From: Paragemmobacter straminiformis
Lineage (GTDB): Bacteria > Pseudomonadota > Alphaproteobacteria > Rhodobacterales > Rhodobacteraceae
Assembly: GCF_014243445.1 (NCBI RefSeq)
Contig: NZ_JACLQD010000003.1
Location: 310,001 to 374,000 of the forward strand
Length of the DNA: 64,000 bases
Direction: 5' to 3'
The position numbers and the translations under genes are program-made. Shown piece by piece: positions 43,601-50,662 of this stretch. The number at the start of each line of letters is the position of its first letter. Position 1 is the first letter of the stretch. The notes beneath the pieces were generated by a model. That model was not told where the DNA came from. It made no database searches and saw nothing but the letters and a program-made list of their open reading frames with translations.

Positions 43601-46075
43601 GGGGGCGGCGGGTGCCACGGGCCTGACGATGCTGCGTTCGACCGGGCGGCCCGAGCCTTCGGCCAGACGGAGGGTCACACGGGCCTCGAGCGGGCGGTCG
43701 GGGGTGGCGACGGCGGGCAGGGGCAGGCTGAGGGTCGCTTTGCCCGACGCATCGGTGCGGGCGGGATCGACGGGCTGGACGAGGGCCGAGAAGGGTTCGT
43801 CCTCGCGCCCGAAGCGGTAGCCTTGCCAGCCGTCAAGCTCCGCAGCGGCGCGGATCATGGTTTCGCCCTCTATGGCCAGATCGGCCCCGGCCGCGCCGAA
43901 AAGGTAGCGGGCTTCGACAGTCAGGTCGGGTTGCGCGCCGAGTGACAGCCTTTCGGGAAGGCCAAGGGTGAAGTCGATGCGTTCGGGCAGGAAATCCTCG
44001 ACAAGGAAGGTCTTGGAGGCGAGGGGGGGCGCGTCGAGGTCAGCCAGCATATCGACACGCCAGACGCCGCGCGGGGCGCTTTCGGCGACGGGCAGCGACA
44101 GGACGTAGCCGCCTGCGGTGTCGGTTGCCAAGGCGCGGGAATATTCGACGCCATCGGGGCGCAGCAGGACGGCGGTGAGCGGCAGGCCGGTGATGGCGCG
44201 GGCATCGCCGTCGCGGGCAAGGGCGGTGAGGTTGACGGTTTCGCCCGCCCTGTAGGCGCCACGGTCGGTGGCGAGGAACAGGTCCACGGGGGGCGACGCC
44301 TCGCGCCCCTCGACGCCACGGTCGGACAGGTCGAATTCGGGATCGGTGAGGGAGAGGAAGGCGAGGTCGCTGTCGCCGTTGCGGGCGACGACCATGCCGG
44401 GTGCGGCGGACCCTGTGCCACGGGTAAGCCCCGCATCGAAAACGGCGTGGCCCGAGGCGTCTGTCGCCGCTTCGCCCAGCACCTCGTTCGCGGTGGAGAG
44501 AAGCTGGAGCGTGACGCCCTGAAGCGGTTTGGCGCTGCCGAGCGAGAGGACGAACACATGCAGGCCATCGGTGCCGGAGAGCGTGGTCAGGCCAAGGTCG
44601 GAGACGGTGAAGAATTGCCAGCCCGCGGGAGATTTGTAGGGGTCGGCATCGGGCACGGCGGCCCTGAGGGCGAAAACGCCGGAGGGTTGGGCTGCCAGCG
44701 CTTCGGCCATCGGCAGGCGGGTGGTCATGTCGCGGTTCAGCTCGTTCCCGACGGTGGCGGTGCCGTGCCAGACTTCGGTGCCGGTCTGGGCGGTGAAGTC
44801 GTATTCCTGCCAGTCGGCCAAGGGGGCGGAAAGGTAGCCGTTCTGCACCGCGCGGATCAGGTTGCGGTCGGTCACGCGGTAGAGCGTGAGGTCGAGCGCG
44901 GTGGTGTTGACCGTTTCGACGGGAAGCGCGGGGTCGCCCGATTTCGGCAGGACATAGGCCCGGCCGGGGAAGCGGACGGCAGGGCTGCGGTCGCGGATGT
45001 AGGAGGCGATCTCGACCGATTTCGGCAGGGTCTGTCCATCGGCGGCGGGCAACCCCTCGCGCAGGGTGAGGGTGACGCGCTGGCCGTGGGTGACGCCGCC
45101 GAGGCATAGGTCGCGGCCCGAGACGGTGACGGTTTGCGTGGGGTCGGCGGCGCGCACGAAGGGGGTGTAGTCGATGCCCGCGAGGTCTTCGGAGAAGGTG
45201 GCGCAAAGGCGGGGGCGGGCGCTTTCGGATTCGACACGGTTTTCGGTGACGCGGAAGCCGTATTTGCCCGCGAAGTCAGAAAGAAGGGCGGCGGTGGCGT
45301 CATCGGGGGCGACCGACTGGGCAAGGCGCAGGGCCTTGACCGCTTCGGACCCGCGGTCGAGCCCTTCGAGGGCGTAGGCCATTTCGGTCAGGGCAGCGCC
45401 CCGGTCAGCAGGGGTGGCGGCGCGCAGATAGGCGTTGGTCGCGGCGGCAAAGGCGCGGTCGCGGTAGCTGCGGGGGTCGTTCTGGTCGATGGCGGCGGTG
45501 GCGTTCGACAGGCGGGCGAATTCGGCCCAATCGGCGGCGCTGTCGGAGAGGTTGGCGGCATCGGCCATATGGGCGAAGGCAGAGTAGGTGTCGCCCTCGG
45601 CTTCGGCCTGCGCGGCGGCGGCGCGGCGGTCTTCGTAGGCCACGCCGTCGTTCTGGAACCGGGTGCCGAGGGTGCGGGCCTGTTCGGTCGCGGCGGCGAT
45701 GTCCCAGTCGTAGAGGAACGGCAGGTCGGCGCGGCGGGTCAGGGCCAACGCCTCGGCGTCGGCGGCGCGGGTCAGCAGGTGGCCGGAGAGCGCGGTCTCG
45801 AAGGCGGTGTCGGCATCGGGAGCGGCCTTGACGAAGCAGGCGCCCTTGGCGGTGTTGAAGGTGAAATCGGTGCAGGCGGCATTGGCGGTGCAGGCGTTCT
45901 GGCACGCCTCGAGCGTGGTGTCGAACAGGGTTGCGATGTCATCGCCGGGGCGGTCGACGCCATTGGTCAGGGCGAAGCGTTTCGCGGGGATCAGGTCATC
46001 GGCAAGGGCGGCGAGCGGAAGGCCTGCGAGGGCGAGCACGAGGGGCAGACGGGACAGACGGGACAGAACGCGCAT
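40676..46075 (-). CDS. Bacterial alpha-2-macroglobulin family protein with N-terminal PAN-like domain
   Basis: This 1799-residue periplasmic protein starts with a signal peptide (about 1-25, VLALAGLPLAALADD). There is no lipobox cysteine, so it is not an obvious lipoprotein. Residues about 26-95 contain four cysteines in a PAN/apple-like pattern (ACQNACTANAACTDFTF, then GACFVK). Macroglobulin domains follow, and the thioester motif GCTEQ lies in YPYGCTEQLTSRALPLLYL near residue 1360. Such proteins trap proteases that breach the outer membrane, and the neighbour PBP1C is thought to mend the wall. The intact CTEQ shows this is the thioester-forming type. The 3.4-kb open frame on the other strand is a GC-rich shadow. 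Confidence 0.94.
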   Translation of the reverse strand: MRVLSRLSRLPLVLALAGLPLAALADDLIPAKRFALTNGVDRPGDDIATLFDTTLEACQNACTANAACTDFTFNTAKGACFVKAAPDADTAFETALSGHLLTRAADAEALALTRRADLPFLYDWDIAAATEQARTLGTRFQNDGVAYEDRRAAAAQAEAEGDTYSAFAHMADAANLSDSAADWAEFARLSNATAAIDQNDPRSYRDRAFAAATNAYLRAATPADRGAALTEMAYALEGLDRGSEAVKALRLAQSVAPDDATAALLSDFAGKYGFRVTENRVESESARPRLCATFSEDLAGIDYTPFVRAADPTQTVTVSGRDLCLGGVTHGQRVTLTLREGLPAADGQTLPKSVEIASYIRDRSPAVRFPGRAYVLPKSGDPALPVETVNTTALDLTLYRVTDRNLIRAVQNGYLSAPLADWQEYDFTAQTGTEVWHGTATVGNELNRDMTTRLPMAEALAAQPSGVFALRAAVPDADPYKSPAGWQFFTVSDLGLTTLSGTDGLHVFVLSLGSAKPLQGVTLQLLSTANEVLGEAATDASGHAVFDAGLTRGTGSAAPGMVVARNGDSDLAFLSLTDPEFDLSDRGVEGREASPPVDLFLATDRGAYRAGETVNLTALARDGDARAITGLPLTAVLLRPDGVEYSRALATDTAGGYVLSLPVAESAPRGVWRVDMLADLDAPPLASKTFLVEDFLPERIDFTLGLPERLSLGAQPDLTVEARYLFGAAGADLAIEGETMIRAAAELDGWQGYRFGREDEPFSALVQPVDPARTDASGKATLSLPLPAVATPDRPLEARVTLRLAEGSGRPVERSIVRPVAPAAPLIGIKPLFDGVVAENAKARFSLVGVGTDGKATPLSVKWVLTRVETEYQWYQSYGAWNWEPVTTRSRIAEGEAALNGPTEIAAAVQWGEYELAVERADGTPAASSVTFSAGWYAPADVSSTPDTLDLSLDKAAYSAGDTATLRLVPRFAGTALVTVLSNRVIAMQAVTVTEGENTIKLPVTDDWGAGVYVTASVLRPMDVAAGRNPARALGLAHAAIAPGTRALTATILAPPEAAPRAPLDVSVRVDGIAAGETAYVTLAAVDQGILNLTGYTPPDPQGYYFGQRKLGVGIRDLYGRLIDGLNGAAGTVRSGGDAGAQARLQSPPPTEDLLAFFSGPIPVGPDGMARASFDLPAFNGSVKLMAVAWSASAIGQASADTLVRDPVVVTASLPRFLAPDDQSRLLLEIVHATGPAGEMPLSVTADGLTLGPVPASVTLTKGGKQTLSIPVTATETGLHSIAVTLTTPDGKPLTRTLTLPVEVQTPEITRLSRFDLKQGQSFTFDATVLDGLSNARATLAAGPIARLNAPATLAALDRYPYGCTEQLTSRALPLLYLDPVAQALGLPHGDDLAPRLAATIRQILTNQGAEGGFGLWQPGSGDFWLDAFVTDFLSRAKARGYDVPDQAFRLALDNLRNRVNYAADFDTGGEALAYALYVLAREGAANIGDLRYYADTKADAFATPAALAQLGAALAAYGDQPRADALFARAESALAPDTAEQVWRIDYGSPYRDAAALLALATESGSTAINRESVADRIAAHEGPLSTQEATWSLLAASALSGDTPALSLNGEATSGPLVRLLDTSAPLTVRNDGADTTLTVSATGTPLSPEPAGGNGYAITRSYYTLDGQPFTGTTVKAGTRLVAVIEVTPFANGQARLMVADPLPAGFEIDNPNLLTGGAVTETLGLDLLTETAHSEFRQDRFLSAIDRSDNQPFRLGYIVRAVTPGSYVHPAASVEDMYQPDFRAHTDTGRMTVTE

Positions 46076-46222
46076 GAGCTACCAACCTTGTCGAGGGGAC
46101 GGGCCGAGTGTCGCACGCCGCCCGACATGCGGACAAGGATTCGCGCGAAAGGATGGCCGCGTTAACCGCAGATTCACCCACCCTCGGCCAGTCTGTGCCC
46201 GAAGCGGCAGAAGGCGGCGGGT

Positions 46223-48730
46223 TTGGGCGATCTGGTGGACAGACTGGCACGGGAGCGGCGGGCAAGGCTTGCCGCCGAGCGGCTGCTTGAGTGGAAGGGG
46301 CGCGAGCTGTTCGCCGCCAACGAGAAGCTGGCGTTGCAGGCCCGGGCGCTTTCGGACCAGGTGGTCGAGGAGCGGCAATCGGCCGATGCCGCGCGTTCGG
46401 AAGCGGCGCGGCTGAAGGGGCAGAACGCGCGCTACATGGGCGATCTGGACCGCGCCCATACGGCGGCGGTGATGGCCGAGCGGCGGATGCGGGATGCCCT
46501 TGATGCCATGCGGGACGGCTTTGCGCTGTTCGATGCCGGCGGGCGGCTTGAGCTTGCCAATCCGGCGTGGTGCGCGGCTTTTGGCACGGATCTGCCTGTG
46601 GGAACGCCCTACGAGGCGCTGCTGGCGGCGCTGGTGCCGCTTTTGGCCGTGCCGGATGCGGCGGACTGGCCAAGGCGGATGCTGGCGCGGATCGAGGCCG
46701 ACCCGATCCCGCCCGAGGTGCTGTCCTTTCGCAGCGGGCGGCATTTGCGGCTTGAGGACCGGCTGACGCGCGACGGCGACCGCGTGTCGCTGATGATCGA
46801 CATCACCGACGAGATGCGCCTGCGGGCCGGGGTCGAGGCTTTGCCCGACGGTTTCGCGATTTTCGACAGGGAGGACAGGCTTTTGCTGTGCAACGAGCGT
46901 TATCGCGCGCTTTACCCCGCCGCCGCCGAGGCGATCACCACGGGGGCGAGCTATGCCGACATTCTGGACCATGCGTTGCGGGCGGGCCAGTTCGCCGATG
47001 TCGACGAGCCGGGGGCATGGATGCAGGCGCGGCTGGCTGCGCGCAACGAGGAGGTGGTGCTGTCGGGCGGGCAGCGCATCCGCGTGGCGCACCATCCCAC
47101 GCCGGATGGCGGGCGGGTGGGGCTGCATGCCGATGTGACCGCCGAACACGAGGCGCGGGCGGCGCTGGATGCCGCGCGCGTGGCGGCAGAGGCGGCAAGC
47201 CGGACGAAATCGGCCTTTCTTGCCAATATGAGCCACGAGATACGCACGCCGATGAACGGGGTCGTCGGCATGGCCGAATTGCTGTGCGACACGGGGTTGA
47301 GCGAGGAGCAGAGGCTGTTTGCCGAGACGATCCGGTCATCGGGCGAGGCGCTGCTGGTCATCATCAACGACATTCTCGACTATTCGAAGATCGAGGCCGG
47401 GCGGCTGGTGCTGCACCCGGAGACCTTTGATCTGGAGCGGCTGATCCACGAGGTGGTGATGCTGCTGCAACCGAAAGCGCGGGCGCAGGGGATCGACCTT
47501 GTGGTCGATTTCGACGTTTTCCTGCCGACGCGTTTCGTGGGCGATCCGGGGCGGCTGCGGCAGATACTGACGAACCTTGTCGGCAATGCGGTGAAGTTCA
47601 CCGCCGAGGGCCATGTGCTGGTGCGCGTGGTGGGGTTCGAGGCCGAAACGGGCGGGATGCAGTTGCATGTCACGGTCGAGGATACCGGAATAGGGATTCC
47701 GCCGGACCAGCTGGAACATATCTTCGGCGAGTTCTCGCAGGTCGAGGATGCGAGCAACCGGCGGTTCGAGGGGACGGGTCTGGGGCTGGCGATCACGCGG
47801 CGGCTGGTCGAGCATATGGCGGGGGCGATCTGGGTGGAAAGCCGCCCCGGCGAGGGTTCGTGCTTCGGGTTCCGGCTGGTGATGCCCGTGGCGGAAGAGG
47901 CGGTGGTGCCGCAGCTTCCGGCGAGCCTGCGGCGGGTTCTCGTGGTCGACGACAGTTTCATCAACCGCACCATTCTGGAACGGCAGCTTTCGCCCTGCGG
48001 GATTGCGACCGTGCTGGCGCGGTCGGGGGCCGAAGGGTTGGCGGCACTGGCCGAGGGAGAGTTCGATCTGGTGATCACCGATCACGAGATGCCGGATATG
48101 GACGGGGTCGGCCTTGCCCGCGCCCTGCGTGCGGCGGGGTGGTCGGGGCCGGTCATCCTCGCCTCGTCGGGGATGGCGGGGCTGGAGGGCGGGGAGCGCG
48201 CGCTGTTCGCGAGCGTGCTGCAAAAGCCGGTGCATCGGGCCGAGCTTTACCGGCATCTGGCGGGATACGGGCTTGACCTGCCGGAGGCGGCGGCCGAGGC
48301 GGAACCGCAAGAGGGGCGGAGGATGCGGGTGCTGGTGGCCGAGGACAACCGGACGAACCAGTTGGTCTTTGCAAAGATGGTCAAGGATTGCCCCGTCGAT
48401 CTGCATTTCGCGCAGGACGGGCGCGAAGCGGTGGCGCTGTGGCAAAGCCTGAAGCCGGACCTGATCTTCATGGATATCTCGATGCCCGAGATGGACGGGC
48501 GCGAGGCGACGCGGGCCATTCGTGCGGCCGAGGGCGAGGGCGCGCGCGTGCCCATTCTGGCGCTGACGGCCCATGCGATGGAGGGGGATGGCGAGTCGAT
48601 CCTTGCGGCGGGGCTGGACCGCCACCTGACCAAGCCCCTGCGCAAGCCGGTGATCCTTGGCGCCTTGGCCGAGTTCTGCCCGAAGGGGGCGCTGCCCGTG
48701 GTGGCCGAGGCGCAGGCAGACGCGGCCTGA
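46223..48730 (+). CDS. Hybrid sensor histidine kinase with two PAS-like and two receiver domains
   Basis: The 835-residue protein has no membrane helix. Order of parts: a coiled coil (about 5-95), two PAS-like segments (DAMRDGFALFDAGG near 95 and EALPDGFAIFDRED near 210), a HisKA domain with the phospho-accepting histidine near residue 337 in ANMSHEIRTPMNG, an ATPase domain (NLVGNAVKFT, DTGIGIP, FEGTGLGLAI), a receiver with ITDHEMPDMDG, and a second receiver with FMDISMPEMDG ending at LTKPLRKP. It is a cytoplasmic LuxQ/BarA-like kinase that needs an external Hpt protein. The TTG at 46223 has AAGGCGG upstream and fits the coiled-coil start. No partner regulator lies next to it. Confidence 0.92.
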   Translation: MGDLVDRLARERRARLAAERLLEWKGRELFAANEKLALQARALSDQVVEERQSADAARSEAARLKGQNARYMGDLDRAHTAAVMAERRMRDALDAMRDGFALFDAGGRLELANPAWCAAFGTDLPVGTPYEALLAALVPLLAVPDAADWPRRMLARIEADPIPPEVLSFRSGRHLRLEDRLTRDGDRVSLMIDITDEMRLRAGVEALPDGFAIFDREDRLLLCNERYRALYPAAAEAITTGASYADILDHALRAGQFADVDEPGAWMQARLAARNEEVVLSGGQRIRVAHHPTPDGGRVGLHADVTAEHEARAALDAARVAAEAASRTKSAFLANMSHEIRTPMNGVVGMAELLCDTGLSEEQRLFAETIRSSGEALLVIINDILDYSKIEAGRLVLHPETFDLERLIHEVVMLLQPKARAQGIDLVVDFDVFLPTRFVGDPGRLRQILTNLVGNAVKFTAEGHVLVRVVGFEAETGGMQLHVTVEDTGIGIPPDQLEHIFGEFSQVEDASNRRFEGTGLGLAITRRLVEHMAGAIWVESRPGEGSCFGFRLVMPVAEEAVVPQLPASLRRVLVVDDSFINRTILERQLSPCGIATVLARSGAEGLAALAEGEFDLVITDHEMPDMDGVGLARALRAAGWSGPVILASSGMAGLEGGERALFASVLQKPVHRAELYRHLAGYGLDLPEAAAEAEPQEGRRMRVLVAEDNRTNQLVFAKMVKDCPVDLHFAQDGREAVALWQSLKPDLIFMDISMPEMDGREATRAIRAAEGEGARVPILALTAHAMEGDGESILAAGLDRHLTKPLRKPVILGALAEFCPKGALPVVAEAQADAA

Positions 48731-49305
48731 CACCACGCGCGGCCCGCGCCGGAGGCGGGTATATGTGGGGGCGCTGCGCCGGTGGCGGTGCGGTCGCGCG
48801 CCGGGCGGCGGGCTTGTGGCCGGCCCCGGAGAGGGCTGTCTGCCCTCTCCGGACCTCACCCGAGGATATTTGTGCGATTGTGAAGGAGCGAGTGGGCGGG
48901 TGGGCTGTGGGGGGCTACGTTGCTGTCTTTGGTGCGGGGCTGCGGTGGGGGTGGTGCTGTCGCGTGGTGCGATGTGGCGGGCTTGTGGCCGGCGCTGGAG
49001 AGGGCTGTCTGACCTATGCGTACCTTAACCGAGGGTATTTGTGCGATTGTGAAGGAGGGAGCTGGCGAGCGGGCTGTGGGGGGCCGCTTTGCTGTCTTTG
49101 GTGCGGGGCTGCGGTGGGGTGGGGCCGTCGCGTGGCGCGATGCGGTGGGCTTGTGGCTGGCGCTGGAGAGGGCTGTCTGACCTATGCGGACCTTAACCGA
49201 GGGTATTTGTGCGATTGTGAAGGAGCGAGTGGGCGGGTGGGCTTTGGGGGCGCGCGCTTTGCTGTCTTTGGTGCGGGGCTGCGGTGGGTGTGGTGTGGTG
49301 GAAAG
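48731..49305. repeat. Three tandem copies of a 168-169 bp intergenic unit behind the kinase gene
   Basis: After the kinase stop, GGGCTTGTGG recurs at about 48810, 48979 and 49147, and GAGG(G/A)TATTTGTGCGATTG at 48862, 49031 and 49199; both anchors give periods of 169 and 168 bp. TTGCTGTCTTTGGTGCGGGG also recurs at the same spacing. The first copy carries a perfect 10-bp hairpin (48826-48852), while copies two and three keep the left arm but have a changed right arm. Copy one reads CTGCCCTCTCCGG where later copies read CTGACCTATGCG. One 384-codon frame crosses the array, but the 169-bp step shifts frame between copies one and two, so coding is unlikely. Confidence 0.88.
48826..48852 (+). terminator. 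Hairpin in first repeat copy, candidate terminator of the kinase gene
   Basis: CCGGAGAGGG (48826-48835) pairs perfectly with CCCTCTCCGG (48843-48852) over a 7-nt loop, 96 nt past the kinase stop. No T-tract follows, so termination would have to be Rho-assisted, or the hairpin may protect the mRNA end. Confidence 0.5.
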
Positions 49306-49677
49306 GGGTGCGGATGGGGGCGTGGCGGTGGTGGGGGCGGGGTGCGGGGCTGTGGGAGGGCGAAGCGGGCCTTATGGCGGCGGGCCTTATGGTGGCGGGG
49401 TGGATGGGTCGGGGGGGGTGATAGGGCGGATGCGGCGGCTTGTTTTGTGGCGCGGGGCGGGTTTTGGCGGTTCTGCCTTGCCTTTTGCCCTGCATGGCGA
49501 TATCGCGCCCGACTTCTGTCTGGCCCGTCTGCCTGCCGTTGAGAAATGGGAGGCGCGATGCTACCTTGGGCCAGACCCCCTGCGCCGGGGAAGGATCGGC
49601 GCGCAACCCTGGAGGACGATGTCCTGTCTCATTCTGACCCAACGACCGGTTTGCCGGTCGGGCCGCGGGCCGAGCGC
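49306..49677. other. Gene-free, strongly G/T-rich stretch before rsfS
   Basis: The plus strand is dominated by runs of G and GGTG/GGCG until about 49440, a strand bias not seen elsewhere in the window. A short direct repeat GCGGGCCTTATGG occurs twice near 49368 and 49380. At 49647-49664 CGACCGG and CCGGTCG form a small hairpin just upstream of rsfS. Open frames here are low-complexity and I support none. The rsfS promoter must lie in or upstream of this stretch. Confidence 0.6.
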
Positions 49678-50061
49678 ATGAGCGCCGCCGTGGCAAGCGC
49701 CGAAGCCTACACCGCCGAACAGCTTTTGGCGCGCGTGCTGTCCTCGCTCGACGACGACAAGGCCGAGGAGGTCGTGCAGATCGATCTGCGCGGACGTTCG
49801 GACGTGGCCGATTACATGGTGATCTGCTCGGGCCGGTCGACGCGGCAGGTCGCGGCGATTTCGGAAAAGCTGGCGGACCGGCTGAAGCAGGAATTCCACC
49901 TGTCGGCCAAGATGGAAGGCAAGGAGACCGGCGATTGGGTGCTGATCGACGCGGGCGATGTGATCGTCCATGTCTTCCGCCCCGAAGTGCGGGATTTCTA
50001 CCAGCTTGAAAAGATGTGGCTTCCGGGCGACGCCCATCGCAATCCGGCAGCAAGCGCGTAA
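49678..50061 (+). CDS. rsfS: Ribosome silencing factor RsfS
   Basis: The 127-residue protein matches RsfS/Iojap: LARVLSSLDDDKAEEVVQIDL, DYMVICSGRSTRQVAAISEKL, and the C-terminal WVLIDAGDVIVHVFRPEVRDFYQLEKMW. It binds L14 (uL14) and keeps 50S subunits from joining 30S when nutrients are short. I chose the ATG at 49678, since the family begins shortly before the first helix; the frame is open back to 49546 and a longer start there cannot be excluded. It directly abuts rlmH (TAA then ATG), a conserved alphaproteobacterial pair. Confidence 0.93.
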   Translation: MSAAVASAEAYTAEQLLARVLSSLDDDKAEEVVQIDLRGRSDVADYMVICSGRSTRQVAAISEKLADRLKQEFHLSAKMEGKETGDWVLIDAGDVIVHVFRPEVRDFYQLEKMWLPGDAHRNPAASA

Positions 50062-50532
50062 ATGCGCGTGCATCTGCTGGCCGTGGGGCGGCTGCGGTCG
50101 GGCCCCGAGCGGGTGCTGGTGGATGACTATGTGACGCGGTTCGACCGGACGGGGCGGCCGCTTGGCCTTGGCCCGCTGGTCGAGCATGAGGTCGAGGACA
50201 GGAAGGGCGGCGGGATGGAGGCCGAGGGCGAGCTTTTGGCCCGCGCCCTGCCCGCGGGAGCCGCTCTGGTCACGATGGACGAACGTGGCCGCGTGATGAG
50301 CTCTCCCGAATTCGCCGCGATGCTGGCCAGGTGGCGCGATGGCGGGCGGCAGGATGTCGCCTTTGTCATCGGCGGGGCGGACGGGATCGCGCCGGGCCTG
50401 CGCGCAAAGGCGGAGGCTTCGGTCAGCTTCGGGGCGATGGTCTGGCCGCATATGCTGGTGCGGGTCATGCTGGCCGAGCAGCTTTACCGCGCGGCGACGA
50501 TTCTGGCCGGAAGCCCCTATCATCGGGCGTGA
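50062..50532 (+). CDS. rlmH: 23S rRNA pseudouridine-1915 N3-methyltransferase
   Basis: The 156-residue SPOUT enzyme methylates pseudouridine 1915 in helix 69 of 23S rRNA. VAFVIGGADGIAPGLRAKA is the knotted SAM-binding segment, and the C-terminal VRVMLAEQLYRAATILAGSPYHR is the family signature. It begins on the base after the rsfS stop, so the two are co-translated. The product acts on assembled 70S ribosomes, which fits its place next to a ribosome-silencing factor. Confidence 0.96.
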   Translation: MRVHLLAVGRLRSGPERVLVDDYVTRFDRTGRPLGLGPLVEHEVEDRKGGGMEAEGELLARALPAGAALVTMDERGRVMSSPEFAAMLARWRDGGRQDVAFVIGGADGIAPGLRAKAEASVSFGAMVWPHMLVRVMLAEQLYRAATILAGSPYHRA

Positions 50533-50535
50533 CGG

Positions 50536-50582
50536 CAAATCCCTTCGGGAAGGGATTTGGCAAAAGTTTTCGAAAACTTTTG
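50536..50582. repeat. Two adjacent perfect hairpins between rlmH and gpmI
   Basis: The first hairpin has stem CAAATCCCTT (50536-50545), tetraloop CGGG and its complement at 50550-50559. The second is a perfect 22-nt palindrome with half-site CAAAAGTTTTC (50561-50582). Only one base separates them. They begin 3 nt after the rlmH stop within a same-strand gene run, so partial termination or mRNA processing before gpmI is more likely than full termination. Confidence 0.7.
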
Positions 50583-50662
50583 GCCGGGGTGCCACCGGCG
50601 TTGCCCGTGCGCGCTGCGGGCGGTATTGAGCGGGCGAAGCTTTCGCAGAAGGTGCCGATCCG

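Noticed and set aside
40580-43945. A 1121-codon open frame on the plus strand opposite the macroglobulin gene
   Set aside because: It is Gly/Arg/Ala-rich low-complexity translation, antisense to a gene with clear domains and a thioester motif. High GC keeps such antisense frames open.
48731-49305. Possible CRISPR array
   Set aside because: The repeat unit is 168-169 bp and contiguous, without short repeats separated by unique spacers, and no cas gene is in the window.
48388-49542. A 384-codon frame across the tandem repeats
   Set aside because: It starts inside the kinase second receiver domain, the 169-bp step changes frame between copies, and the product is Gly/Cys/Trp-rich without a recognisable fold.
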